From an uncultured Tateyamaria sp. (GTDB taxonomy: Bacteria; Pseudomonadota; Alphaproteobacteria; Rhodobacterales; Rhodobacteraceae): a DNA stretch of 64,000 nucleotides. Of the stretch, positions 16,342-25,478 are shown one piece after another. The stretch spans positions 89,545 to 153,544 of the forward strand of contig NZ_CANMEU010000010.1 of assembly GCF_947497045.1 (NCBI RefSeq), in the 5' to 3' direction. The notes under the pieces are model-generated. The model saw only the letters and a program-made list of their open reading frames with translations. It made no database searches and was not told where the DNA came from. Each line of letters begins with the position of its first letter. Within the stretch, counting starts at the first letter, position 1. The position numbers were made by a program, and so were the translations under genes.

Positions 16342-18071
16342 TATTCGTTTGCCGTTGCCAAAGACTGTTTGATTTTCTGCACGTTGCTCACCATGGATTT
16401 CAGCACCTCGTCGCGAGGGCCGTCCGCCTTGACCTGCCCGCCATCAATGACCATCAGCCGGTCACATTCGGAAATCGCAGAGGGGCGGTGCGTTGTGATG
16501 ATGACTGCGCGATTGCTCGCCTTGAATTCACTGACCGCGCGGTTCAGCGCCAAAGAGCCATCATTGTCCAGCGCGGAATTGGGCTCGTCCAGGATCAACA
16601 GAACCGGGTCCCCGTAAAACGCGCGGGCCAGAGCAATCCGCTGACGCTGCCCCCCCGACAACTGGCTGTCATCGCCGTGCACAATCGTATCGTACCCATC
16701 CGGCAGCGTCAGGATCATGTCGTGGGCATTGGCCCGCTTTGCGGCTTCGACAACCTTTGTCCCATCAGGTTCGGTCGACATGCGCGCGATGTTGTCCGCA
16801 ATCGTTCCCGAAAAGAGCACGACGTTTTGTGGCAGGTAGCCGATATAGGATCCGAGATCATCGGGATCATATTGATCCAGCGTTGCTCCGCCGAACCGCA
16901 CTTCTCCGGTCGCCACACGTGTCAGGCCCAAAAGTGTTTTGGCCAGTGTCGTCTTGCCCGACCCGCTTTTGCCGATGATCCCCAAAGCCTCCCCCGCACC
17001 TAGATAGAAAGAGACGTTTCTCAGGGTCGGGGATTTGGCCCCCGGGGCCATGACGGACACACCCGCAAAGGAGATATTCGCCTCGGGTTGCGGCAAGGTC
17101 AGCGTTTTGGGGGCTGGCGGCGTGATTTCCAACAAAGCGCCAAGCGCGGACCAGGCCGCGCGCGCACGCTGCACCATTGCCCATTGCCCGATGGTCTGCT
17201 CAATCGGTGCCAATGCGCGGCCCAGCAAGATAGAGCCTGCGATCATCGCCCCGGCCGTCATTTCCCCCTGCAACACCAGATAGGCCCCCACGGCCAGCAT
17301 GGCGGATTGCAGGAACAGCCGGAAGGACTTTGTCGCAGCTGAAAACAGACCCGTCCAATCGCTGGATTTCATCGTCTGCTGAAGGGACACGTCGCGCATG
17401 CTGTGCCAGCGTGCGGACACCGCCGGACCCATCCCCTGTGCCCGCACGACCTCGGAGGATCGGCGGGCCTGTTCGGCAAAACCGCTGGCATGGCTGGAGG
17501 CGGTCTGGGCCTCCATCGTCTTGCTCCGCGTCAAAAATCCGTTCAGCAGCGTGATGACAATCAACATCCCACCCCCAAAAACGGCCACCCAGCCCAGCCA
17601 GGGATGGAAAATAAAGATCGCGCCCAGAAAGAAGGGCGTCCAGGGGATATCAAAAAGCGCCAACATCACCGGCGAGGTGAAAAGACCCTGAACAGATTCC
17701 AGATCACGCAAACCGCTGGCCGGGTTAGCACGTTCCTTGGGCAACAACGCGCGTTTGAGCACCGCATCGAAAACCCGATCATCCAGCCGTGACTGAAAGC
17801 GTGCCCCAAAGCGCGCCAGCACCCGCCCACGCGCATAATCCAGCATTGCCATCAGGCCATAAAGCGCACCCACCAGCGCAAAAAGAGCCACCAGCGTCTC
17901 TTCGGAACGCGATCCCAGCACCCGGTCATAGACTTGCAGCATGAACAGTGGGCCTGTGAGCATCAGCAGGTTCACAAAGATGCTGAACAGGAACACAGCC
18001 CACAAAAGCCAGATGCCTTCCCGGCGGGCTTCGCGCAGCTCGGGAAACCCCGGTTTGGTATTCGCTTTCAT
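16341..18071 (-). CDS. Type I secretion permease/ATPase, PrtD family
   Basis: A 576-residue ABC exporter with an N-terminal six-helix membrane domain (about residues 20-300, including FVNLLMLTGPLFMLQVYDRVLGSRSEETL in two characteristic pieces) and a C-terminal ATPase. Walker A is GKSGSGKTT (about 367-375), the Q-loop region is YLPQNVVLFSGTIADNIAR, the signature is LSGGQRQRIALARA, and Walker B with catalytic Glu is LLILDEPNSALD. There is no N-terminal C39 peptidase, so substrates are recognised by C-terminal signals as in protease/lipase exporters. It forms an operon with the HlyD gene. Candidate passengers without signal peptides are encoded at 6733, 9511 and 20980. Confidence 0.95.
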   Translation of the reverse strand: MKANTKPGFPELREARREGIWLLWAVFLFSIFVNLLMLTGPLFMLQVYDRVLGSRSEETLVALFALVGALYGLMAMLDYARGRVLARFGARFQSRLDDRVFDAVLKRALLPKERANPASGLRDLESVQGLFTSPVMLALFDIPWTPFFLGAIFIFHPWLGWVAVFGGGMLIVITLLNGFLTRSKTMEAQTASSHASGFAEQARRSSEVVRAQGMGPAVSARWHSMRDVSLQQTMKSSDWTGLFSAATKSFRLFLQSAMLAVGAYLVLQGEMTAGAMIAGSILLGRALAPIEQTIGQWAMVQRARAAWSALGALLEITPPAPKTLTLPQPEANISFAGVSVMAPGAKSPTLRNVSFYLGAGEALGIIGKSGSGKTTLAKTLLGLTRVATGEVRFGGATLDQYDPDDLGSYIGYLPQNVVLFSGTIADNIARMSTEPDGTKVVEAAKRANAHDMILTLPDGYDTIVHGDDSQLSGGQRQRIALARAFYGDPVLLILDEPNSALDNDGSLALNRAVSEFKASNRAVIITTHRPSAISECDRLMVIDGGQVKADGPRDEVLKSMVSNVQKIKQSLATANE

Positions 18072-18567
18072 CTGTTCAACGCCACACTGATCGATTTTTT
18101 CGCAACCTGATCGCCGATATCTGGAATGTCACGGCCTTATTGCGTCACCACGCATTCACGTCGGATTTCCGCCGAAAACCTGTAAGGAGTGATAAAATCA
18201 GCCGTTGCCGTTACCGCTTCAACGGGCAATTCCGGACCCCGGATCCACCTATGCCGACCTGTCCGGGCAACATTTCAGGAATTGAGCCCGCCACGCCACG
18301 ATTATGTCGCCTTCATCAAGCTCCGCGATAAGCGTGACCTCAGCCGTCATGCATTACGGTCCTCTGCTCAGAATCTACGCACACTTTGTACCTGATGTGC
18401 CGCTTTGGCCTGATTGTTCCAGTCGATCTTGCGTCCATATCGACCTTATGAGTCACGCGGCTTGTCTAAATGTGTTTTTTGATCAACACTTCCTGACAAG
18501 CTGTGTTGGTTTTCTACCGTTTGCAGGCGATGCAGCCAAAGCCAGATGCAGTTTGAGAGGAAGTCTT
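18072..18567. other. Divergent promoter region, no gene recognised
   Basis: These 496 bp separate the exporter operon (minus) from the stress-protein gene (plus). An open frame upstream of the stress gene has no family resemblance and no ribosome site, so it is treated as non-coding. Confidence 0.5.
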
Positions 18568-19002
18568 ATGACGAATTCGGTCTTAGTTGCGATAGATGGT
18601 AGTGACGGTGGCCAGCGGGCACTTCGGTATGCAAGTGAGCGGGCCAAGCTTGGCGGCGCAAAGTTGATCATAACATACGTCATCGAATGGTCACCTTATT
18701 CATTCAATACACCCGAAGAGAACGCAGAGCGTCACATGCGCCGCGAGGAAGAGATCGACAGGGCGACCTCCGGCGTCGTCGAACCCGCAGCAAAGCAGCT
18801 GGCGACCGAGGGCATCGAGTATGAAACGGTTGTCCGGCATGGGCCACCAGCGGAAACACTGATCAAACTCGCGGAAAACTTTGGTGTGCAGCAGATTGTA
18901 ATCGGACGGCGTGGGCAGTCGGGCATCAAGAACCTGCTGTTCGGGAGCGTTGCGGGCAATTTGGTCCAGACCTCGCCCGTACCTGTTGTCGTCGTGCCCT
19001 GA
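18568..19002 (+). CDS. UspA-family universal stress protein
   Basis: A 144-residue Usp protein starting MTNSVLVAIDGSDGGQRAL, with the full nucleotide-binding signature IGRRGQSGIKNLLFGSVAGNLV and the terminal strand VPVVVVP. ATP binding is therefore likely. The block VIEWSPYSFNTPEENAERH ties it to the paralogue at 1000-1431. GAGAGGAAG lies 5-6 nt before the ATG at 18568; the open frame to 18304 is upstream sequence. The AGCS symporter gene starts 60 bp downstream on the same strand. This pair repeats the arrangement at the left edge of the window in opposite orientation. Confidence 0.93.
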   Translation: MTNSVLVAIDGSDGGQRALRYASERAKLGGAKLIITYVIEWSPYSFNTPEENAERHMRREEEIDRATSGVVEPAAKQLATEGIEYETVVRHGPPAETLIKLAENFGVQQIVIGRRGQSGIKNLLFGSVAGNLVQTSPVPVVVVP

Positions 19003-19062
19003 TACCCCGCTGCAAAGGTCACCCACAGGTGGTGAGCCAACAAAAAAATGGAGAGACAAGTT

Positions 19063-20565
19063 ATGATGAGGTTCCTGGCAACGCTTACGGCTCTACTGCT
19101 CTCTACATTGGCCGCACATGCAGGCTTTGACGATACAATCAACGAAATCACGGCACCCATCGCATCAGCGATCGGCAGTTTCGTGTTTTTCAAGATCACC
19201 GTTTTGGGAGCCGGGCTTCCGCTGGTTGTCTTATGGCTCGTGATCGGGGCGGTATTCTTCACATTCTATATGGGCTTCGTGAACATCGGCGGCTTCAAAC
19301 ACGCGATCCAACTCGTCCGTGGGGACTATGCCGATCCCGACAGTCCAGGTGAGGTGTCACACTTTCAGGCGCTTGCCACAGCCGTGTCTGGCACGGTCGG
19401 CATTGGTAACATCGGTGGGGTTGCTGTGGCCGTGACGATTGGTGGCGCGGGGGCCACCTTCTGGCTGATTGTCGCGGGTTTTCTGGGCATGTCCACCAAG
19501 TTTGTAGAATGCACGCTAGGGGTCAAATACCGGCAGGAAAACCCCGATGGATCCGTGTCGGGCGGCCCGATGTATTATATGCGCAAAGGGTTTGAAGAAC
19601 GCGGCATGGGCGGTTTCGGAAGGTTCATGGGCACGTTCTATGCGATCGGTATCTTTGTTGGTGCCTTGGGCATCGGCAATATGTTCCAATCCAATCAGGC
19701 CTATGTGCAGTTGAATACCGTCGCAGGGGGCGCACTTGACGGGCTGGGCTGGTTGGTCGGCCTGATCCTCGCCGCGGTCGTCTTCATGGTCATTATAGGT
19801 GGTATCAAGTCCATCGCCCGCGTGACGGAAAAGATCGTCCCCTTCATGGCGATTTTTTACTGCGTGTTCGCGATCATCGTCATCCTGATGAATTTCACAT
19901 CGATCCCCGCTGCGATTGGCAATATCTTCTCCGGTGCATTTACAGGTGCAGGCGTGCAAGGTGGTGCGATTGGTGCACTGATCATCGGCTTCCAACGTGC
20001 CGTCTTTTCGAACGAGGCGGGCATCGGGTCGGCCTCCATCGCGCACGCCGCCGTGAGAACACCAGAACCCGTGACCGAAGGTTACGTTTCGCTGTTGGAG
20101 CCGTTCATTGATACCATTGTCATCTGTACGATCACGGCACTGGTCATCGGAACAAGTCAGGTTGCGGACCCGAACTTTGCCGGTGATGCCACAGGCGTGG
20201 CGATGACATCGGCTGCCTTTGAGCGGCAGATCAGCTGGTTCCCGCTACCGCTGGCCTTTGGTGCGTTGCTTTTTGCATTCTCGACAATGATTTCGTGGTC
20301 ATACTATGGGTTGAAGGGTTGGACCTATCTATTTGGTGAAGGCCATATGGGGCAGACGATCTACAAGCTGATGTTCTGCGCGTTTGTGGCACTGGGTTGC
20401 ATGGTGCAACTGGGACCGATCCTGGATATCTCGGACGCTCTGGTCTTCCTGATCTGTGTGCCGAACATTCTGGGTCTGTACTTCCTCGCACCAATCGTGC
20501 GGCGTGAAATGCTAAGCTATAAGGCACGTTTGGCCAACGGCGAGATCAAGAGATATAGCCACTGA
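19063..20565 (+). CDS. AGCS-family alanine/glycine:sodium symporter
   Basis: A 500-residue inner-membrane sodium-coupled amino-acid symporter. A signal-like N-terminus (LATLTALLLSTLAAHA) precedes about ten further hydrophobic helices. The family signatures SGTVGIGNIGGVAVAV, KFVECTLGVKYR, VSGGPMYYM, GGIKSIARVTEKIVPFM and FSNEAGIGSASIAHAAV are intact. The start ATG 19063 has GGAGAG 7 nt upstream; an ATG at 19048 is too close to that site. It is cotranscribed with the stress gene upstream. The long inverted repeat at 20582-20625 probably ends the transcript. It is the intact counterpart of the broken copy at 1-987. Confidence 0.95.
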   Translation: MMRFLATLTALLLSTLAAHAGFDDTINEITAPIASAIGSFVFFKITVLGAGLPLVVLWLVIGAVFFTFYMGFVNIGGFKHAIQLVRGDYADPDSPGEVSHFQALATAVSGTVGIGNIGGVAVAVTIGGAGATFWLIVAGFLGMSTKFVECTLGVKYRQENPDGSVSGGPMYYMRKGFEERGMGGFGRFMGTFYAIGIFVGALGIGNMFQSNQAYVQLNTVAGGALDGLGWLVGLILAAVVFMVIIGGIKSIARVTEKIVPFMAIFYCVFAIIVILMNFTSIPAAIGNIFSGAFTGAGVQGGAIGALIIGFQRAVFSNEAGIGSASIAHAAVRTPEPVTEGYVSLLEPFIDTIVICTITALVIGTSQVADPNFAGDATGVAMTSAAFERQISWFPLPLAFGALLFAFSTMISWSYYGLKGWTYLFGEGHMGQTIYKLMFCAFVALGCMVQLGPILDISDALVFLICVPNILGLYFLAPIVRREMLSYKARLANGEIKRYSH

Positions 20566-20581
20566 ACAAAAGGAAACGTCG

Positions 20582-20625
20582 CCAACATCAACGATATGCA
20601 CGTCGATACATATCGCTGATGTTGG
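20582..20625 (+). terminator. Long inverted repeat downstream of AGCS gene
   Basis: The arms at 20582-20598 and 20609-20625 are 17 bases long, pair with a single mismatch (ACGATATG against CATATCGC at that point) and flank a ten-base loop. No clear T run follows, so it may be a transcript-end hairpin rather than a classical terminator. Confidence 0.6.
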
Positions 20626-20979
20626 GGACTTTGCTCCAGTGAAAAATGCAAGCTTGTGCGGAGCAGACCGAACAGTTGCTGGTTGCAAGAGTTGTTGAGC
20701 CATATTGACGGCCCAACCCTGAAGGCAAAGCCACATAAGGCGCTCGTATACGTTGCGGCAGCGGCACCACCCCCCCCGATACCTGGACCAACGCTGTGAA
20801 AGTCCCAGACGCTGGCAAGCTGCGGCCATCTAAGAGAATTGTCGCGCGCCACCAGATGCGTTTTGGCAGCATCTCGCCCTCAACCTATTGATAGTCGAAA
20901 GATCTTTGACAGTTGCGCCGCGCCGGTTCGATACAAGGACCCGTCACGCCACCTGTCCCATCTGTAGGAGAATTGAAAC
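20626..20979. other. Intergenic region, no gene recognised
   Basis: This stretch holds a run of eight C residues near 20767-20777 and no recognisable gene. GGAGAATTG near its end is the ribosome site of the malectin-domain gene. Confidence 0.5.
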
Positions 20980-21885
20980 ATGTTCGAATTGGCCACCGAC
21001 CACATCTCACCCTTGTCCGCAGCAACTTATGATCCGACCTCGGGTGACCTCTACCTTGAGTTTGACTATGCGAGGCTGCTTGATACCAAGGGCGAATGGT
21101 CCAACGGCAGGCACATCGATGCGGTGACCTTCATGGGAAACGCCTACCCAATCATCATCCACGACGATAACGGCCCGCGCGACAATAACGGACAATATGT
21201 CTTTAACGAAAATACGGTGGACAATATCTTCACAATCAATGTTGGTGCAGGCCATGATCCGGCCAATGGCACTTTGTCCTTTGGACTGAGTGACCGCGAA
21301 GATGGCACCCGGCAGCTATTCACCTTCGAATTGGATGAAACCGGCGACACGACCGACGGCGGAGCGGCCCCCCTGCCAACGCTGGTCTATGCGGTGAATG
21401 CGGGCGGCGATGCGTTTACAGCAGAAAACGGCGTAAAATATCAGGCCGACGATTTCAATAACGGTCGGTCGCATCAAACCGGCACAGATATCGCTGGTAC
21501 AACAGGCGATGACGCTCTTTATCAGTCGGAACGCTGGAGCGCGAACAGCCTTACCTATGATCTGGAAGTCGACAACGGCACCTATGATGTCGAGTTGAAT
21601 TTTGCCGAAATTTGGTCTGGTGCTGCGACATCCGGCAAACGTGTGTTTGATGTCTTCGTGGAAGACGAACTTGTTTTCAACAATCTGGACATCACGGATG
21701 AGGCGGGCTTCAACACTGCCCTTGATCTGGTCGGTCAGGTGGCGGTGGACGATGGATCGCTCACCATTCGGATCAGCGGAGAAGTTCAGAACCCGAAAAT
21801 CTCCGGCTTTTCGGTATGGGAAGCTGAAGAGGTCAAAGATAAGGGGTTTTCACAAGGCTCACTCTATGACGATCTCAGTTTTTGA
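20980..21885 (+). CDS. Malectin-domain carbohydrate-binding protein, predicted secreted
   Basis: A 301-residue acidic protein with two parts. Residues about 1-130 form a beta-rich N-terminal domain of unknown type (LEFDYARLL, GHDPANGTLSFGLSD). Residues about 134-285 are a malectin fold: YAVNAGGDAFTAENGVKYQAD, then LYQSERW, LTYDLEVDNGTYDVELNFAEIW, KRVFDVFVEDE and LTIRISGEVQNPKISGFSVWE. Malectin domains bind oligosaccharides, so a surface or matrix glycan-binding role is likely. There is no signal peptide. The tail LYDDLSF is acidic then mostly hydrophobic, again compatible with the type I exporter about 3 kb away. GGAG lies nine bases before the ATG. Confidence 0.82.
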   Translation: MFELATDHISPLSAATYDPTSGDLYLEFDYARLLDTKGEWSNGRHIDAVTFMGNAYPIIIHDDNGPRDNNGQYVFNENTVDNIFTINVGAGHDPANGTLSFGLSDREDGTRQLFTFELDETGDTTDGGAAPLPTLVYAVNAGGDAFTAENGVKYQADDFNNGRSHQTGTDIAGTTGDDALYQSERWSANSLTYDLEVDNGTYDVELNFAEIWSGAATSGKRVFDVFVEDELVFNNLDITDEAGFNTALDLVGQVAVDDGSLTIRISGEVQNPKISGFSVWEAEEVKDKGFSQGSLYDDLSF

Positions 21886-22739
21886 AGCACCCGATCTACG
21901 CCTTGGATCACCAGTGCTTGCCCTGAACATTATCTGAGGTGATCCGCGCAAAGACCCATTGAAACCACCCTGCCTCCTGAAACGATCCGCGCCTTTGCTC
22001 GCACATAGGGTCAGGGCTGGAAAGCCCGTCGCATTCGAGCGTAAGGTGGCTTAAACGAGCACTTGGGGCGGAACGAAACCGCGACGGGTCCAGTCTTTGA
22101 TTTTCGCCACCTTAGTACCTCAACGAAGATCCCTGATCGATCGAGGCTCCGGCCACGGCGAAGGACAGGAAATCTGTTCCTCGAACCAACCCCGCTCTAA
22201 ACCATTTAGGCCAGCATATGCAGCAAGCCCCAGATAGATGCAGCGCGTGCGCATAGCAGCAGAAACAAACGTATTGGAGGTGCCCGAACATTCGAATCTA
22301 CCCGAGTTCGCTTTCCGTGGACCACCAAACCCATGATCGAAACGAGAGCGAACACGAAAACAGAACTACCATGGATCACACATCCAAATGTATGTGTCTC
22401 CACGATCAGTCCCGACGTGCGCGAATTACTGTAGCGGACATTTGCTGCAGTACAGCATCCGGTAAATTGGACTCAATACCCAACGTCGGATGCATCGCGG
22501 CATGGTCGCAATGCCTTGCGTACCGCCCGGAGCTGGCTTTGGAGGAGTTATCGCACGCGGCTTTGCGGCTCTCCAGAGGCAGACATTGACAGATCACTCA
22601 TCCGACGCCGGTTCCACGGGAGAGCTCCGCCAGATTTGCTGGAACCCTACGGTCTGTTCCTGTCATCCCCGCCCGACTGATCACCAATATAGACTGTTTT
22701 GGAACGCGGTACCGGCGATAAGTCTTCAACACCGCTGGT
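21886..22739. other. Gene-poor region
   Basis: About 850 bp between the malectin-protein gene and the terminator of the DUF4394 gene. Several short open frames exist on both strands, but none has a ribosome site plus a recognisable domain. I see no transposase signature. Confidence 0.5.
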
Positions 22740-22778
22740 AAAAAAAGTGCCCCCAGCCTTGCTTGGCCAGAGGCACTT
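22740..22778 (-). terminator. Rho-independent terminator for DUF4394 gene
   Basis: Read on the minus strand, AAGTGCC (22772-22778) and GGCACTT (22745-22751) form the stem and a run of T residues follows (22740-22746). It lies 50 bp after the stop of the DUF4394 gene. Confidence 0.8.
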
Positions 22779-22826
22779 CCTTCACTGTCACAAGGCGGGT
22801 CAAAACAAGACCTCACCCAACGTTCC

Positions 22827-23681
22827 TTACATACCTTGTGATACAGCAAAGCCGGTAAAGCCACTCAGGCCGAGGTCACCAAGATCGGTCAGCGCACCCG
22901 AGCCAAGATCGACCAGATAGAGACCCGCCGTATCTTCGCCGTCGATTTGCAACACGGCATAGGCCATATCAGTGCCCTCCGTGGGTGATACGATGTCAAA
23001 GCCACCGGCGTCGGTCACATCGACAGCCTTGCCATCAATCGTCAGCAGACCCACGGTTGCCAGCTCTCCTGCATTGTTGGCGAGCGTGACAAGCGTATTG
23101 GCACGGGCGTCCAGTGCATATTGGGCTGTGGATGCCGCCGTCGCCCCGGCGATTGCATTCGTATATGCATTTGCAAAGATCAACGGATCGGCACCCACAG
23201 AACTGTCACCCTCCACATAGAATGCGTCCGAAAAGCGACGCACCGAATTGGCCCGTTCATCGCCATCACCGAACCCATCGGGGAAATAAACCAGGTTTGC
23301 CCCATCCGCACCCACTGCGCGCACAGCATCAATCTGGTTATTGAAGTCAAACGCGACAGCGCCATCCCCGATTACGGCATCCTCCATGAAGGCGGCCCCA
23401 AGGTCCGTCAGCTTTCCGGTCATAAGATCAATGCTGTAGATCGCACCATCGGCATAGCCCAGGAGCTGCCCGGTCACGGGACGGTAGGCAATCGCGCGCA
23501 CGGGCGTGTCCAGCGCAAACGTCTGGATCTGGTCAAGGGCTGCGATGTCGGCCATGGTGACAAGCGTGCTGCCGTTTTCGGCCAACGCATAGCCCTTGGT
23601 TCCGGCGTGCCCCATCGCCAAGGCCGGCGATGCCAGCGAAAGTGTCAGCACAGCGGCGGCGGCGGTCTTCTGGATCATCAT
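22827..23681 (-). CDS. DUF4394 family exported protein
   Basis: A 284-residue protein with a clear Sec signal peptide (KTAAAAVLTLSLASPALA). The mature part has the DUF4394 pattern of a beta-propeller-like repeat: YALAENGSTLVTM, AIAYRPVTGQLLGYADGAIYSID, AFDFNNQIDAVRAVG and ADPLIFANAYTNAIAGA. AAGGAC lies 8 nt before the first of two ATGs. It is divergent from an ECF sigma factor and anti-sigma gene 113 bp away, which suggests that this extracytoplasmic system controls it. Function is unknown; family members are exported and often accompany ECF sigma genes. Confidence 0.88.
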   Translation of the reverse strand: MMIQKTAAAAVLTLSLASPALAMGHAGTKGYALAENGSTLVTMADIAALDQIQTFALDTPVRAIAYRPVTGQLLGYADGAIYSIDLMTGKLTDLGAAFMEDAVIGDGAVAFDFNNQIDAVRAVGADGANLVYFPDGFGDGDERANSVRRFSDAFYVEGDSSVGADPLIFANAYTNAIAGATAASTAQYALDARANTLVTLANNAGELATVGLLTIDGKAVDVTDAGGFDIVSPTEGTDMAYAVLQIDGEDTAGLYLVDLGSGALTDLGDLGLSGFTGFAVSQGM

Positions 23682-23794
23682 GTTGTCGTCCTTTTCGGTT
23701 GCAATGACCTGCGCATTTGCAGATCGATTGCCTAAGTCACGTGGGATCGAGGACGAAAGTTTCAGCTGTGCGTCATTTTTTTTCTGATGGACCC

Positions 23795-24352
23795 ATGACA
23801 GGCGGAAAAACTCTGACTCCGGAATACGTTGAGGCCATGATTGCCAAATGCGCTTTGGGGGATCGCTCTGCGTTCGAGGCGCTTTATGAAGCGACCAGCG
23901 CGAAACTTTTTGCCGTTTGCGTCCGTGTATTGGGAAAGACGCCCATTGCGGAGGACGCCATGCAGGACGCCTACATCAAGATCTGGAACAATGCCGGGCG
24001 CTACCGCGTAACTGGCCACTCGCCGATGACCTGGCTGATCACGGTCACACGCAACACGGCCATCGACCGCTTGCGTGCGCAGCGCAGCCACAAGGATCTG
24101 GCAGACTATCACGATGTTCTGGCCGCCCCCGGCGCGACGCCCGAACAAGCGGCCATCGCCGCGTCAGAGGCCGGTCGGTTGGCCGAGTGCATCTCCACTC
24201 TGCCACAGGACCGGGCAACCGCGATAAAGGGAGCCTACCTTGAGGGCTACAGCTATTCTGACCTGGCCGACGCAGCCGGGGTGCCGCTCAACACCATGCG
24301 CACCTGGTTGCGGCGCGGATTGATCGCCCTGCGGGAGTGTATGAGCCAATGA
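23795..24352 (+). CDS. ECF-type RNA polymerase sigma factor
   Basis: A 185-residue sigma-70 family protein with region 2 (FEALYEATSAKLFAVCVRVL, AEDAMQDAYIKIWNNAGRY, MTWLITVTRNTAIDRLR) and region 4 (LPQDRATAIKGAYLEGYSYSDLADAAGVPLNTMRTWLRRGL). The region 4 ending in MRTWLRRGL places it with the SigK-like ECF group whose members pair with RskA-type anti-sigma factors. The start ATG 23795 is preceded by GATGG; upstream ATGs lack family similarity. Its TGA overlaps the ATG of the anti-sigma gene by four bases (ATGA), so both are produced together. The divergent DUF4394 gene is the obvious target candidate. Confidence 0.92.
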   Translation: MTGGKTLTPEYVEAMIAKCALGDRSAFEALYEATSAKLFAVCVRVLGKTPIAEDAMQDAYIKIWNNAGRYRVTGHSPMTWLITVTRNTAIDRLRAQRSHKDLADYHDVLAAPGATPEQAAIAASEAGRLAECISTLPQDRATAIKGAYLEGYSYSDLADAAGVPLNTMRTWLRRGLIALRECMSQ

Positions 24353-25041
24353 TCGACAATCCGGACACAGATGACATGCTGGCTGCGGAATATGCTATCG
24401 GGCTTCTCGAAGACGCCGCCCTTGACGAGGCGCGCGAGCGTGCCATGTCTGATCCCGTCTTTGCCGCCCGCATCATAGAGTGGGAGGCGCGCCTGTCACA
24501 GATGGCAGACTTGAAGCCCGTGAACCCACCCGCCGCAGCGAAGGCAGCTGTGATCCGGCGTTTGTTTCCACAGGCACCCCATCTGTCATTCTGGAAGCGC
24601 GCAGGGCTGTGGCAGACCCTTACCGGTACCGGGGTCGCCGCACTTCTGTTGCTGGCCATTACCTCGTGGCAAGCCGGAGTGCCGCAACGGACCGGGCCGC
24701 TATACACAGCCGAAATCACATCGCAAACCGGTGACTTCCGCGTGGTGGCCGTTGTGGACAAGACGCGTAACGAGGTGATCCTGACCCGCACTGCCGGGGC
24801 GGCTCCTGCGGGGCGCATATTGCAGGTCTGGGCGCACGGACCGGATGAACCCGCCCAATCTGTTGGACTTTGGCCCGAAGGGGAGAGCGTCCGCCTGCCC
24901 TTGCCGCCTGAGATTGCAGCTGTTCAGGGCACCTTGACCTTAGGCGTGTCCGAAGAGCCACCTGGCGGCTCACCAACAGGCTTACCGTCAGGTCGGGTGT
25001 TTGGCACCGTCGGTATCCCGAACGTCTTGGACGCCATCTGA
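24349..25041 (+). CDS. Anti-sigma-K factor RskA family protein
   Basis: A 230-residue membrane protein. The cytosolic N-terminus is an anti-sigma zinc-finger-like helical domain without the zinc ligands (DDMLAAEYAIGLLEDAALDEARER). One membrane helix (LTGTGVAALLLLAITSW, about residues 90-108) follows. The periplasmic domain (QTGDFRVVAVVDKTRNEVILTR, ILQVWAHGPDEPAQSVGLWP, TLTLGVSEEPPGGSPTGLP) matches the RskA C-terminal domain. It should hold the upstream ECF sigma factor at the membrane until a signal, possibly redox or envelope stress, triggers proteolysis. It is translationally coupled to the sigma gene. Confidence 0.9.
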   Translation: MIDNPDTDDMLAAEYAIGLLEDAALDEARERAMSDPVFAARIIEWEARLSQMADLKPVNPPAAAKAAVIRRLFPQAPHLSFWKRAGLWQTLTGTGVAALLLLAITSWQAGVPQRTGPLYTAEITSQTGDFRVVAVVDKTRNEVILTRTAGAAPAGRILQVWAHGPDEPAQSVGLWPEGESVRLPLPPEIAAVQGTLTLGVSEEPPGGSPTGLPSGRVFGTVGIPNVLDAI

Positions 25042-25478
25042 CCAAAGAGCCTGTTGAAGGTCTGTTCCTCAAACGGAGCGCGAGATTGCCAAAGCCAATA
25101 CTCTTGCGCCATTGGCGATACCGGCCGCATTTGGCCATTTGGTTTTGGCAAGAAGGGGGGATGTCCGCAGTGCGGACCAAAGTAACCAACGATACTGAAT
25201 GAATTCAGGTCTGCTTTTCAACAAACGATATCATGCCGCCATGTATCCTGTCATTTTGGCTTTTGCGCATTTAATACCTGGCATAATTCCTGAGCCTGTC
25301 GCGAGGTCATACAAGGACGCGCCATCGGGCCATAGTCACCGCCCAAACTCTTGAGTGCGTTTGTAAGTTCATACCTCAAACGGTTTCCGATGAATTCCAG
25401 AGCTGCTTTGCCGGGGAAGAAACTCTCCACTGGGGCTCCGTTTGCGAAAACCACACTATGGCGATCCCACAATAGGGC

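Noticed and set aside
20925..20950. tRNA-like T-arm sequence GGTTCGATAC
   Set aside because: No acceptor stem, anticodon arm or D arm could be folded around it.
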